64,000 bases of DNA from JACVCS01 sp038328575 (GCA_038328575.1 JBBQMD010000005.1:19137-83136); one strand, 5' to 3'. Positions 43,639 to 53,168 are shown, numbered from the stretch's first letter. Notes: a model not told the origin generated them from the letters alone. Numbers and translations: made by a program.

Positions 43639-44685
43639 ATGACCATGCTTCCTGTGATCGCCGGATTTATCAGCTACCTCACCAACGAGCGCCATTTCAG
43701 CGCGTACACCGCGCGCTGCTACGGCGCGGACCTGCGACAGTTCGTCGAGTTTACAGTCGAGCAGCTCGGCGTGGCGCCGGTCGAGTCCGTCGAGGCCGCG
43801 GTCTACGAGCAGCGCCTGGCCGACAGCGCCGCCCGCAGCGCAGGGAACCTCGGGGCCGTGACGCGTGCGTCCGGCACGCCGAGCCGCACCGTCAGCTCGA
43901 TGATCTTGGATTCCAACGCCGACGCGATCCGCGCGTTCCTGTCGCACCTGGGCGAGAACGAGTATTCCGCCGCCACCATGGCGCGCAAGATCGCGACGCT
44001 TCGCAGCTTCTTCAAGTGGGCCGAGCGTCGCGGCGTCGCGTCCAGCAACCCGATGACCGCCATCCGCACGCCCAAGCAGGGCAAGCGGCTGCCCCGCGCC
44101 ATCACCATGGAGCAGATCGAGAAGCTCCTCTCGACGCCCAACGAGCGCGAGGTGCTGGGCATGCGCGATCGCGCCATGCTCGAAACCCTCTACAGCACCG
44201 GCATCCGCGTGAGCGAGGTCGTCGATCTGAACTTCGACGACGTCGACGGCACCGGCGAGGCCCTGCGCGTGCGCGGCAAGGGCAAGCGCGAACGCATCGT
44301 CCCGCTGGGCAGCCATTGCACCGGCGCGATGCAGAAGTTTATCACCATGGTCAAGGCCGACGGGCGCTTCGCCCAGCTCTGGGTCGACGGCGGCGCCGGC
44401 AAGCCGCTCTTCATGAACAAGCACGGCGGGCGGCTCAGCAGCCGCAGCGTTCGACGCAAGCTCGACAAGTATCTCAAGTCCGCAGGGCTCGACCCGAAGA
44501 TCAGCCCGCACACGCTCCGCCATAGCTTCGCGACGCACCTGCTTGAGAACGGCGCCGACCTTCGCAGCGTCCAGGAACTCCTGGGCCACCAGAGCCTCAG
44601 CACTACGCAGGTCTACACGCACCTCACGGCGCAGCGACTCAAGCAGGCGTACGACCAGGCTCATCCGCGGGCCGAGGCGAGCTGA
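43639..44685 (+). CDS. xerC: Tyrosine recombinase XerC
   Basis: 348 residues from ATG 43639, 6 nt after AAGGAG. The N-terminal SAM-like domain (FISYLTNERHFSAYTARCYGADLRQF) carries an insertion of about 30-40 residues (around 55-95). The catalytic set is complete: Arg190 (STGIRVSEV), Lys214 (RGKGKRERIVPLG), His291-x-x-Arg294 (SPHTLRHSFATHLL), His317 (LGHQSL) and the nucleophile Tyr326 (VYTH). XerC/XerD resolve chromosome dimers at dif. No dif-like site was searched for successfully in the window. XerD or an integrase is less likely given length and context. Convergent with topA across a repeat tract. Confidence 0.88.
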   Translation: MTMLPVIAGFISYLTNERHFSAYTARCYGADLRQFVEFTVEQLGVAPVESVEAAVYEQRLADSAARSAGNLGAVTRASGTPSRTVSSMILDSNADAIRAFLSHLGENEYSAATMARKIATLRSFFKWAERRGVASSNPMTAIRTPKQGKRLPRAITMEQIEKLLSTPNEREVLGMRDRAMLETLYSTGIRVSEVVDLNFDDVDGTGEALRVRGKGKRERIVPLGSHCTGAMQKFITMVKADGRFAQLWVDGGAGKPLFMNKHGGRLSSRSVRRKLDKYLKSAGLDPKISPHTLRHSFATHLLENGADLRSVQELLGHQSLSTTQVYTHLTAQRLKQAYDQAHPRAEAS

Positions 44686-44712
44686 GTCTCACGCGCGAGC
44701 ACGCGGAAGCGA

Positions 44713-44799
44713 CGGCAATCGGGAATCGGCAATCGGGAAAACGGGAATCGGGAATCGGTAACCGGCAGCCGGCAGCCGGCAATCGGCAATCGGCAATCG
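44713..44799. repeat. Long heptamer-type repeat tract, CGGCAAT family
   Basis: 87 bp of CGGCAAT, CGGGAAT and CGGCAGC units between the convergent xerC and topA genes; same family as 29834-29885. Confidence 0.75.
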
Positions 44800-44843
44800 T
44801 TCGAGGCCTCGCGCGCTCGTTGCTGCGCTGGCTTGCGCAGGTC

Positions 44844-47699
44844 TCACGCGCTCAAGTCGTCGGCCACCGCTTCCAGCGTCTGAGCCTCGCCCGTGGCGCC
44901 GTCGGCGGTGGGTGCGTCTGGGAGCGCTTTGCCATCGGGGCCGGTGAGCGGGATGCCGTCGAGCGTTTTGATGATCGGGGTGGGGCGGGTGCTCTGGTGA
45001 ACTTCCAGTAGCTTGAGGAGCGCGGCCTTTTCCTTCTCAGGAACGGCTTTGAAGTCGCCGCGACCGCGACACTTGGGGAACTTGCTGCAGCCGAGCCACG
45101 GGCCGTACTTGCCCGGGCGGAGGTACATCAGCGCGCCGCACTTCGGGCAGGGCAGGGCTGGCTCGGGGGTGAACGGCTCTTGCGAAGGCGCGATGACGTG
45201 GCCCTTCTTGTCCAGCCGCAGAATGCCATCGCACGGGTTGGCCTTGTCGCCATAGCCCGAGCAGCCCAGGAACGGGCCGAAGCGCCCAACGCGCTTGATC
45301 ATGGCACGCCCGCAGATGTGGCAGGCGACGCTGGTGGTCTCTGGCGGGCGCGGGTTGCCCTCGCGATCCACCGGCGACGCGTAGTTGCAAGTCGGATACG
45401 CGGTGCATGAGAGAAACTTGCCGTTCTTGCCGAGGCGATAGCAGGTCGCGCTGCCGCACTTTGGACACTTGAACGGCGCCGGCGTCGTCTCCGCCTTGGC
45501 GTGCGTGAGCGTCTGCTCGACCTCACCAAGCCGCTTCTTGAACGGCGTGTAGAACTTGCGCAGCATGTCCACCCAGTCCAGGTGATCATCCTCGACCTTG
45601 TCGAGCTGCCCCTCCATCTCGCGCGTGTAGCCCACGTCTAGCAGATCCGGGAACGCCTCGATCAGCTTGTCCGTCACGGCCTCGCCCAGATCCGTCGCGT
45701 AAAACCGGCGCTCGTTCAGCTCGGCGTACTTTCGATCCTGCACCACCGAGATGATGCTCGCGTACGTCGACGGGCGCCCGATCCCCTCGCTCTCGAGCAC
45801 CTTGATCAGGCTCGCTTCGGTGTAGCGCGCCGGCGGCGAACTGAACTTCTGCTTCGGCTCCATCGCGATCGGCGACACCGGCTGACGCTCCGTCAATGCC
45901 GGGAGCGTCTGCTCATCAGCGCTGGGCGGCACGCCCGTCGCCTTGTAGAAGCCGTCGAACACCAGCACGCGCCCGGTCGCCCGGAACGAAAGCACGTTCT
46001 TCGGATCGGCCCCGCCGGTGATGGTGACGGCGGTGGAGTCCCACTGCGCCGGCGTCATCTGGCAGGCCAGGAATCGGTCCCAGATCATTTGGTAGACCTT
46101 GAAGATCTCGGGCTTCAGGATCGTTCGTAGTTTCGAAGGCGGATAGGCCATGCTCGTGGGGCGGATGGCCTCGTGGGCTTCCTGCGCGTCTTTGTTCGAG
46201 CTGGTGAAGAAGTTGGGCTTCTCGGGCAGGTACTTGGCGCCGTACTTCTGGCTGATGTGATCGCGCACCATCGTCAGCGCTTCGCCGCTGATGTGCGTCG
46301 AGTCGGTACGCATGTAAGTGATCAGCGCGACGGGGCCTTCGCCCGGGATGTCCACGCCCTGATACAGCTGCTGCGCCGCGGCCATCGTCCGCTTGCTGGT
46401 GTATCCAAGCCGATTCGAGCCCGCCTGCTGGAGCGTGCTGGTGATAAACGGTGGGCTCGGGCGCGTGGTGGTGCGCTTGGTCTCGATCGCGCTGACGCGA
46501 TAGGGCGTTGCGGGGTCGATACGCCCGGTGAGCTGGCGGACGGTCTTGGCGGTGCCCCGACCCTTGGGGTCTTCGATGGTCTGAACGGTGAGGTTTTTCA
46601 GGCCCGAAGCCGCCGCGAGCTCTTGGACGCGCGTGAGCATCGCCTGCGCGTGGGCCGCCTTGTCACCCGTGAAGCCGTCGGTGGTCAGCTCAAACTTCTG
46701 GCCGTTGACCTCGACGAGCGCGGCCCGAAAGCAGCCCTTCTCGCTGAGCCACGCCGAGAGATCTTTGACCGTGATCGGCCCGCCATCGGGCATCTTCACC
46801 GCTTGCTGCTTCTCCCACGCGTCGGTCAGCGGCTTGGCGCGATCGACCTCGGGGGTGAAGATGCCGCCAAGTTCGTAGTACTCGTCGGGGATGAACGCCT
46901 TGATCTCGCGCTCACGCTCAACGATCAGCCGCACCGCGACAGATTGCACGCGCCCGGCGCTCAGCCCGCGCGCGACTTTTTTCCAGAGCAGGGGCGAGAC
47001 CTGATAGCCGACGATGCGGTCCAGGATCCGGCGCGCCTGCTGCGCGTTCACGCGATCCATGTTGATGGCGCGCGGGTTCTGAAAGGCCTTCTGGATTTCT
47101 GCCTTCGTGATCGCGTTGAACATCACGCGCTTGGCGATGCCCGGCGCGACGCCCAACTCCTCCGCCAGATGCCACGCGATCGCTTCGCCCTCGCGGTCGG
47201 GGTCGGTCGCAAACCAGATGTCCTTGGCGACTCGCGCGGAGCGCTTGAGATCGCTGATGACCTTGCCCTTGGCGTCCATCACTTGATACGTGGGGGCGAA
47301 GTTGTTCTCGAGATCAACGCCCGGCACCGGGCTCTTGACGCCCTTGGGGTTTTTACTGGGCAGATCGCGAACATGCCCGACGCTGGCCATGACTTTGTAG
47401 TCAGGGCCGAGGTACTTGTTGATGGTCTTGGCTTTGGCGGGGGATTCGACGATGACCAGGTGCTTGCCTCGGGCGTTGCCACCGACGCTTTCGACGGCGT
47501 CGTCCGTGCCGACAACCGCCTCAACAAACGGCGCCGCCGCGGCTTTCTTGGGCTTGGCGCCCACCTTGGACTTACGAGGTGTGGCGCGAGGAGCGCGGGC
47601 GGTGGAGGGGGAGGCGGGAGTGCGGGGAGTGCGGGGGGTGGGGGGGGTGGGGGCCGCGTTGGTGCCGTCAGCCGCGCGAACTGGTTTGCTCTTTGCCAT
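44844..47699 (-). CDS. topA: DNA topoisomerase I (type IA)
   Basis: 951 residues from ATG 47699. A disordered Pro/Thr/Arg/Ala-rich N-terminus of ~75 residues leads to the Toprim domain (KHLVIVESPAKAKTINKYLG, 79-98; later TDPDREGEAIAWHL). The active-site Tyr462 lies in LITYMRTDST. KRTTTRPSPPFITSTLQQ and GLSAGRVQSVAVRLIVERE are conserved. Three C-terminal zinc fingers (CPKCG...C, CHICG...C, CPKCG...C) follow. Relaxes negative supercoils. The N-terminal extension is encoded by a very G-rich template strand. No good Shine-Dalgarno. Confidence 0.96.
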   Translation of the reverse strand: MAKSKPVRAADGTNAAPTPPTPRTPRTPASPSTARAPRATPRKSKVGAKPKKAAAAPFVEAVVGTDDAVESVGGNARGKHLVIVESPAKAKTINKYLGPDYKVMASVGHVRDLPSKNPKGVKSPVPGVDLENNFAPTYQVMDAKGKVISDLKRSARVAKDIWFATDPDREGEAIAWHLAEELGVAPGIAKRVMFNAITKAEIQKAFQNPRAINMDRVNAQQARRILDRIVGYQVSPLLWKKVARGLSAGRVQSVAVRLIVEREREIKAFIPDEYYELGGIFTPEVDRAKPLTDAWEKQQAVKMPDGGPITVKDLSAWLSEKGCFRAALVEVNGQKFELTTDGFTGDKAAHAQAMLTRVQELAAASGLKNLTVQTIEDPKGRGTAKTVRQLTGRIDPATPYRVSAIETKRTTTRPSPPFITSTLQQAGSNRLGYTSKRTMAAAQQLYQGVDIPGEGPVALITYMRTDSTHISGEALTMVRDHISQKYGAKYLPEKPNFFTSSNKDAQEAHEAIRPTSMAYPPSKLRTILKPEIFKVYQMIWDRFLACQMTPAQWDSTAVTITGGADPKNVLSFRATGRVLVFDGFYKATGVPPSADEQTLPALTERQPVSPIAMEPKQKFSSPPARYTEASLIKVLESEGIGRPSTYASIISVVQDRKYAELNERRFYATDLGEAVTDKLIEAFPDLLDVGYTREMEGQLDKVEDDHLDWVDMLRKFYTPFKKRLGEVEQTLTHAKAETTPAPFKCPKCGSATCYRLGKNGKFLSCTAYPTCNYASPVDREGNPRPPETTSVACHICGRAMIKRVGRFGPFLGCSGYGDKANPCDGILRLDKKGHVIAPSQEPFTPEPALPCPKCGALMYLRPGKYGPWLGCSKFPKCRGRGDFKAVPEKEKAALLKLLEVHQSTRPTPIIKTLDGIPLTGPDGKALPDAPTADGATGEAQTLEAVADDLSA

Positions 47700-47981
47700 G
47701 GTGGGTCGAATGCGAGCGGGCTGATGGAGAGGGCGGCCGACGAAGATCGGGGGGACTTGCGAGGGTGCGGGGAGGGCCGGAGGGGTGTGCGAGGGGATAT
47801 CCTGATCGAGGCAGACATGCACGGAAGGCTCGCACCCCCCACACAGTCAAGCGCGGGCGCCACCAAAACAAGACATCCACCACACCGGAGTGTCGTTTTC
47901 GGACGAAACCCTCGGACAGGTGAAGATTTGTGTGCGGGAAATAGTTGGATGCAGCGAGGGGGCCGAGCGTTTCACCTGAGC

Positions 47982-48272
47982 TTAGGCTCGGGATTCACGC
48001 CACTCGATCGCGGGGGAATCGTCCGGGCGAACCCAGCGCGCATCACGCCCGCGCGGCGTTTGCGTCGCCCGAAGGTGCTGCAAGTACCCGCGAAGTGACG
48101 GCTCGTCAAACTCACGCAGAAAGTCGGACATCGCGGCTTGGTTGATCTCAAGAATCTCGCCAATGAGAGCGTCGCGAGCGGCGCTGGTGGTGTCCGTCAC
48201 CGTCGAAGGCACCGCGCGGCTGGAAGTAGTCCGGGTCTGAAAGCGGCGGGTGAACGTATTGGTCAGGTGCAT
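47982..48272 (-). CDS. Hypothetical small protein
   Basis: 96 residues from ATG 48272; GGAGG 6 nt upstream makes the start convincing. The N-terminus is basic and Thr/Ser-rich (FTRRFQTRTTSSRAV), the middle helical and acidic (RDALIGEILEINQAAMSDFLREFDEPSL). No family recognised. It lies alone between topA and a divergent gene. Confidence 0.5.
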   Translation of the reverse strand: MHLTNTFTRRFQTRTTSSRAVPSTVTDTTSAARDALIGEILEINQAAMSDFLREFDEPSLRGYLQHLRATQTPRGRDARWVRPDDSPAIEWRESRA

Positions 48273-48498
48273 ACGAAGCCTCCGTGCAGCGGGGTCCGGG
48301 CGTGCCACTCAAGGTCGAGCGCGAGATATCGGGCGTGACGGTCAGTCAACGACAGTGTGTAACTAAAGCGACGGCGTGTACGCAAGACGCCGTCGAGCCG
48401 GTGCGCACGATGGATTGCGCGACGCGCAGGATCATCCACAAGCCGCTGGGCTATCGTCAAAGTCTGCAATTCATAAGACGAAGAAAATCGGACGTTGC

Positions 48499-49407
48499 AT
48501 GAGCACCCAAGACACTCGATCCCCGTCGCACGCACAGCCGTCTGCCAGCCGCCATTCGCTCACGCGCACGGTGTTGCTCTTGCCCAGGCCAACGCCTGGT
48601 CACAGCTCCAGTGCGCGGCCGCTGCGCCCAGTTTCTAGCGACTTCGTCGGTGACACCGGATTGATGCAGTGGCATGATCTGGCGCTGGCGGATGCTTGGG
48701 CGTCGGTGGGGGGCGTGCTGCCGCGGGTTCATGCGATCGCGTGCTGGTCGGGGGGCGGGGGCGGGGATCACGAGGAGGAACGACCGGGTCTGTTTGACGC
48801 CGACCCGCGCTCATGGGGGCCGGCTGGTCTGGCAGCGCTGAGTTCGTTTGTTGACGGCGTCGTTCTCCCCTCGCTTCGTCGATCGTCAGCGCGGCTGTGG
48901 CTGCGCCCGCACGCGCGCCACGTGCTGTGCGACAGCGTTCGCGCCGAGCGATTCGTGCTCGCACGCGTGTCGGTCCAGCCCGCGCCCAGCTCAACCGACG
49001 CCCACGACGCAGCGAACGCCGGCGGAGTGCGGCTGATGGCCGATCCCAGCGCGCTGCTGACACGATCGATGCTCGCCCGTGCTGACGACCACTTTGAGCG
49101 CGCGATGGAGTCCATCGCCCGCGTCCATTCCGGAGGCGGGCTGGGGGCGGTGGTGCTCACCAACATCGCGGGCTCTGTTGAAGACAACGTGATCGCCGCA
49201 ACGGACGCAACGCCCGATCCCGACGCGTTCACCGCCGACGACGGCCCGGCCCTTGTTCCCTCCCCCCTGCACCGCGGCGTGCTTCGGCCCGTGGACATCC
49301 TGGGGGCCTTGGGGCGTTGGCTAGATCCCGCGACGCCGCTGGTGTTGCTGGACGACGAGGTTGACGAGCAGTTGGAGTTGCTGCGGGCGTCGGGCGTGCA
49401 GGTGTGA
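48499..49407 (+). CDS. Hypothetical protein
   Basis: 302 residues from ATG 48499. It contains alternating hydrophobic strands and helices (LPRVHAIACWSGG, ALSSFVDGVVLPSLRR, ARLWLRPHARHVLCDSV, GGLGAVVLTNIAG, TPLVLLDDEVDEQLELL), which could form an alpha/beta barrel, but no catalytic motif or family is recognised. The stop overlaps the start of the longest nuoC frame; the likelier nuoC start lies 62 bp further on. Confidence 0.5.
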   Translation: MSTQDTRSPSHAQPSASRHSLTRTVLLLPRPTPGHSSSARPLRPVSSDFVGDTGLMQWHDLALADAWASVGGVLPRVHAIACWSGGGGGDHEEERPGLFDADPRSWGPAGLAALSSFVDGVVLPSLRRSSARLWLRPHARHVLCDSVRAERFVLARVSVQPAPSSTDAHDAANAGGVRLMADPSALLTRSMLARADDHFERAMESIARVHSGGGLGAVVLTNIAGSVEDNVIAATDATPDPDAFTADDGPALVPSPLHRGVLRPVDILGALGRWLDPATPLVLLDDEVDEQLELLRASGVQV

Positions 49408-49469
49408 GCCGCGCGTGCGAGGCGGGGGCGTTCTACCCTCCGGATTCAACTCTCGACCAGGAGCCCGAC

Positions 49470-50030
49470 GTGAGCACCGCCAAGCCAACCCTTGACCATC
49501 CGATGTTCGCGATCCTCAAGGGCGCGTTTTCGCAGAAGAAGTTCCGCGCCACCGAATACCGCGGCACATCCTCGCTCATCGTCGACGCGACCGACCTGCA
49601 CGAGGTTTTGGCGTTCCTGAAGAGCGACCCGCGCTGCGCCTTTGACTTCCTCAGCGACATTGCCGGGATCGATTACCTGAACTATCCCGCTTCGATGCCC
49701 GGGCGATTCGGCGTCGTGTACAACGTTTGCTCGCTAAGCCGCGATGATCGATTCTTCGTCAAGGTCTTCCTCGACGCGTCAATCCCGACCGACGGCATCG
49801 TCGAAGACCCGGCGCTCTATCTTGACAGCGTGACCGACCTGTGGGCCGGCGCCGAGTGGATGGAGCGCGAGGTCTACGACATGTTCGGCATCCGCTTCCG
49901 GAATCACCCGGACCTGCGCCGCATCCTCACCTGGGAGGAGTATCCCGCCCACCCGCTGCGCAAGGACTATCCCCTTCGCGGACGGGGCGAGCGCGAGATG
50001 TATCGCGTCATTGATCGCACCGACGCGTAA
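49470..50030 (+). CDS. nuoC: NADH-quinone oxidoreductase subunit C
   Basis: 186 residues from GTG 49470, 6 nt after AGGAG. The 30-kDa subunit features are clear: FDFLSDIAGIDYLNYP, FGVVYNVCSLSRDDRFFVKVFLD, SVTDLWAGAEWMEREVYDMFGIRFRNHPDLRRIL and EEYPAHPLRKDYPL. Part of the peripheral arm of complex I. No other nuo gene is in the window, so either the operon is split or this is a stand-alone copy. Confidence 0.93.
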   Translation: MSTAKPTLDHPMFAILKGAFSQKKFRATEYRGTSSLIVDATDLHEVLAFLKSDPRCAFDFLSDIAGIDYLNYPASMPGRFGVVYNVCSLSRDDRFFVKVFLDASIPTDGIVEDPALYLDSVTDLWAGAEWMEREVYDMFGIRFRNHPDLRRILTWEEYPAHPLRKDYPLRGRGEREMYRVIDRTDA

Positions 50031-50096
50031 GGCGCTGAACGGTTGCCGAGATTTCAGTCGATTGACCGCAGGGCGGCGAAGCACGTAGCGCAGAGA

Positions 50097-52136
50097 TCAC
50101 TTCACCGGGTGCGTCTTCACCCACTCCTTGAGCGCCCGCACCTCGTCGATGGTGAGCTCTTTGCTCGGGCGCGACGCGAAGTCCGCCGGGCCGGCGCTCG
50201 AGATGATTGCCAGGAGCTTCTCCTGCTTGATCTTCAACTCGTGGGCCGCTTCCGCGAGCGGATACATCCGCACCTTGATCGCCTTCTTCTCGCCCTGTGC
50301 CGCGGCTCGGTCGTCCTTGAGCCCCACCGCCCGATTGAACACCAGCCTGCCCGGGACCGAGTCGGCATCGACCACGAAGTAGCCCAGTCGCTCAAACTGA
50401 AAGTGCTCGCCGATCTTGGCGCTGGCCAGCACCGGCTCGATCTTCGCCTGCACGACTTCCAACGACTTCGGATTCAGGTCGTCCAGCCAGTTGCCCGTGC
50501 GCAGCCCCGGCTCCTCGGCAGTGAACAGCCGGTCAAACAAGCGTACTTCGGCGTCGATCGCGTGCTGGGCGCTCACCCAGTGGAGCGTGCCCTTGACCCT
50601 TTTCAGTGGCTGGCCATCGGGGCCAAGCGGCGAGTCTCCGCCGCGGGTCGCCGGGTCGATGGTCGCGCGCAGCTCGATGACCTCGCCGGCGTCGTTCTTG
50701 ATCACGCCCGTACAAGTGAGGAAATAGGCCCAGCGGAGGCGCACCTCCGCGCCCGGTGCGCCGTCCGACGTGGGGGGCGAAAGGCGAAAGTACTTCTTCG
50801 TCGGCTCTTCCATGAAATCGTCGCGCTCGACGTAGATGACCTTGCTGAACGCGACCTTGCGCGTACCTAGCGCGGGGGCCTCCGGGTTGATGACGAAGTC
50901 CAGCTCGTCAACCGAACCCTCGGGCCAGTTCTCGATCGTGACCTTGAGCGGTCGCAAGACCGCCATCGCGCGTGGGGCGATAGTGTTCAAGTGCTCGCGC
51001 AGGGCGTTCTCCATGCGCCCGATGTCGATCGACGACTCGACCTTGGTGACGCCAACTTCCTCTGCGAAGGCGCGCAGGGCATGGGCGGTATAACCCCGCC
51101 GGCGCAAGCCGCGGATAGTGGGCATGCGCGGGTCGTCCCACCCGCGAACAAGGCCATCCTGCACCATCTTGAGCAGGTTGCGCTTGCTCACGACGGTGAA
51201 CGTCGGGCGCAACTTGGCGAACTCGATCTGCTGCGGGTGATGGATCGGCGCGTTGAATGGGCCCGCGCCACCCGCTGTCGTCGCGGCACCCGCGCGTCCT
51301 TCGTTGACAGTGTTGATGAACCAGTTGTAGAGCGGGCGGTGGTTCTCAAACTCGAGTGTGCAGATCGAGTGGGTGATGTGTTCCAGCGAGTCCTCGAAGC
51401 CGTGGGCCCAGTCGTACATCGGGTAGATGCACCACGAGGCGCCGGTGTTGTGATGGGCCTCGTGTACGATGCGATAGAGCACCGGGTCGCGCAGGTTGAA
51501 GTTTGGCGAGGCCAGGTCGATCCTGGCGCGCAGCGTCATTGCCCCGGCGGGGTGCTTGCCCTCGCGCATCTCTGCCAGCAGCTTCAAGGACTCGGGCGCG
51601 GGCCGATCGCGAAACGGGCTGGTTGCCGGGATGCTGGGCGTGCCGCGCCGCTTGCTGACCTCTTCGCCCGAGAGCTCGCAGACGTACGCCTTGCTCTTCT
51701 TGATAAGCTCGATCGCGAAGTCGTACATGGTCTGAAAATAGTCGCTGGCGAAGAAGACGCCTCCGGCGTGCGGCCCGCGCTCAGAGTCCCCGGCGTTGAA
51801 CGCCGACAGCAGCCAGCGCACGTCGTCCTTGATCGCGTCGACGTACTCCTGCTCTTCCTTCGCGGGGTTCGTGTCGTCAAAGCGCAGGTTGAAGAGCCCG
51901 GCGTACTTCACCGCGAGCCCGAAGTTCAGGCAAATGCTCTTGGCATGGCCGACGTGTAAGTAGCCGTTGGGCTCCGGCGGAAACCTCGTATGAATCCGCG
52001 GGCCCCCCGGCGTGCCCAGGCCCCAGCGCCCCGACGCGATGTCCGCCTCGATCAGGTCGAAGATGAAGTTCGACGGCGTCGGCGGCGTGGGGGGAGGGGG
52101 GGGAGGGGGGGCGGACTTTGCGTCGTCGGTCGGCAT
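50097..52136 (-). CDS. glnS: Glutaminyl-tRNA synthetase
   Basis: 679 residues from ATG 52136. A Pro-rich N-terminus (about 20) is followed by the class I core: RFPPEPNGYLHVGHAKS with HVGH at 61-64, FNLRFDDTNPAKEEQEYVDAI, and the KMSKS counterpart VVSKRNLLK near residue 315. The anticodon-binding beta-barrels follow (YVERDDFM, KGTLHWVSAQHA). Compared with the usual ~555 residues it has a C-terminal extension of about 100 residues. No Shine-Dalgarno; TACGAT lies 8 nt before the ATG. Its presence means Gln-tRNA(Gln) can be charged directly. Confidence 0.95.
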   Translation of the reverse strand: MPTDDAKSAPPPPPPPTPPTPSNFIFDLIEADIASGRWGLGTPGGPRIHTRFPPEPNGYLHVGHAKSICLNFGLAVKYAGLFNLRFDDTNPAKEEQEYVDAIKDDVRWLLSAFNAGDSERGPHAGGVFFASDYFQTMYDFAIELIKKSKAYVCELSGEEVSKRRGTPSIPATSPFRDRPAPESLKLLAEMREGKHPAGAMTLRARIDLASPNFNLRDPVLYRIVHEAHHNTGASWCIYPMYDWAHGFEDSLEHITHSICTLEFENHRPLYNWFINTVNEGRAGAATTAGGAGPFNAPIHHPQQIEFAKLRPTFTVVSKRNLLKMVQDGLVRGWDDPRMPTIRGLRRRGYTAHALRAFAEEVGVTKVESSIDIGRMENALREHLNTIAPRAMAVLRPLKVTIENWPEGSVDELDFVINPEAPALGTRKVAFSKVIYVERDDFMEEPTKKYFRLSPPTSDGAPGAEVRLRWAYFLTCTGVIKNDAGEVIELRATIDPATRGGDSPLGPDGQPLKRVKGTLHWVSAQHAIDAEVRLFDRLFTAEEPGLRTGNWLDDLNPKSLEVVQAKIEPVLASAKIGEHFQFERLGYFVVDADSVPGRLVFNRAVGLKDDRAAAQGEKKAIKVRMYPLAEAAHELKIKQEKLLAIISSAGPADFASRPSKELTIDEVRALKEWVKTHPVK

Positions 52137-52433
52137 GGGGCGGAATCGTAGAGGGGAGGCGGTGGTGGCATGGCCGGGCACATTGCCACATCGCGCTTGG
52201 CTACATGGCACATCAGATCCGGCGTTCCAGAGTTGTAACGCGCAGGTTGTGCGCTTGTGTTTGGGGTCTTTTCGCGCGTCGAATTTCTGACACCAAAACT
52301 CTCCCCAGCGCGTACACAGCGGAGCCGATTTTTCGCTCCGCGTCAAGAAGTCGCTCAGGAATTGGGGCATACTCCTGCTCTCGCTGCCGGGTTGAACCCC
52401 GCGCGCGAGACCCATCACACCGGAGGAGCGAGC
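52137..52433. other. Divergent intergenic region upstream of glnS and the PEP-CTERM-like gene
   Basis: No gene supported. Contains the proposed leaderless -10 box of glnS (52145-52150, leftward). No convincing rightward promoter was found. Confidence 0.45.
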
Positions 52434-52457
52434 ATGACAGCGGCAGATCGCCGCTGA
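52434..52457 (+). CDS. Possible 7-codon leader peptide with hairpin
   Basis: ATG at 52434 follows GGAGGAG by 6 nt and encodes only MTAADRR; its stop overlaps the ribosome binding site (AGGAG) of the PEP-CTERM-like gene. The peptide region contains a perfect hairpin CAGCGGC-agatc-GCCGCTG at 52438-52456. Could be a translational control leader, or chance. Confidence 0.3.
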   Translation: MTAADRR

Positions 52458-52469
52458 GGAGTGTTTGAC

Positions 52470-53168
52470 ATGCCATCGCTGCGCTCGTCCTTGCTCACCC
52501 GCCCCGCTCGCTCCCTTGCTTCCACGCTCGCCGCCTTGGCGATCGCGCCCAGTGCGCTGGCCACCGGCATCGGCTACGACGCCATCACGTCGATGGTCCC
52601 GCCGGTGACGGTCACGCAGCCGACCGCAACCTGGATCGGCGAGGACGTCTCGCTCGCCCCCGGCGCATCGCTCAACGTCAACTCGATCCAGATCCGCACC
52701 TGGATGTCCGCATCGGCAACGCAGGCGACGATCGATGGTTTCCTGCGCATCCGCATCTACGCCAGCCAGGTCGTCTTGCCCGCCAGCGTTCGGCCCGGCG
52801 AAATCCTTTGGCAGGCCGACGTCTCTGCAACCTGGGCCCGCGGCCAAGCGCTGGATGTCACCGCCGCGATCGACGGTTTGAATCTCCCGAGCCCGAGCGT
52901 CTGGATCGGCTGGTCGTTCATGAACCTAAACGGCAACGTCATGCCCACCAGCGTCAGCGGCATCAGCGTGATGCAGAACACCGCCGGGCCGGTGGTCGGC
53001 CAGACCGCCGCGGGCTACGCGACCTCTAGCAGCGGAATTAGTTGGACGCTCCAGAACCCCGGTGCAGTTGCGCCGTACGCCCTGCGCGTCAACGTCCTGC
53101 CCTCGCCCGGCGCGCTGGCGCTGCTCGGCGGCGCGGGCATGCTCGCGGCCTCGCGCCGTCGTCGCTGA
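52470..53168 (+). CDS. Secreted protein with PEP-CTERM-like sorting tail
   Basis: 232 residues from ATG 52470, 8 nt after AGGAG. N-terminal signal peptide (SLASTLAALAIAPSALA). The C-terminus VLPSPGALALLGGAGMLAAS plus RRRR has the PxPG-hydrophobic-Arg layout of PEP-CTERM signals. The mature part is rich in Thr, Val, Ser and Asn and looks all-beta, with no catalytic motif. Presumably exported and processed by an exosortase encoded elsewhere. Its stop codon abuts that of gltX with no intergenic base, an unusually tight convergent junction. Confidence 0.75.
   Translation: MPSLRSSLLTRPARSLASTLAALAIAPSALATGIGYDAITSMVPPVTVTQPTATWIGEDVSLAPGASLNVNSIQIRTWMSASATQATIDGFLRIRIYASQVVLPASVRPGEILWQADVSATWARGQALDVTAAIDGLNLPSPSVWIGWSFMNLNGNVMPTSVSGISVMQNTAGPVVGQTAAGYATSSSGISWTLQNPGAVAPYALRVNVLPSPGALALLGGAGMLAASRRRR

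Noticed and set aside
46173..48098. A 641-codon plus-strand frame over topA
   Set aside because: Antisense shadow of topA; no domain, and it runs through the topA start region.
23150..53168. An exosortase partner for the two PEP-CTERM-like proteins
   Set aside because: No multi-helix protein with exosortase Cys/Arg/His motifs was found in the window; it must lie elsewhere if present.
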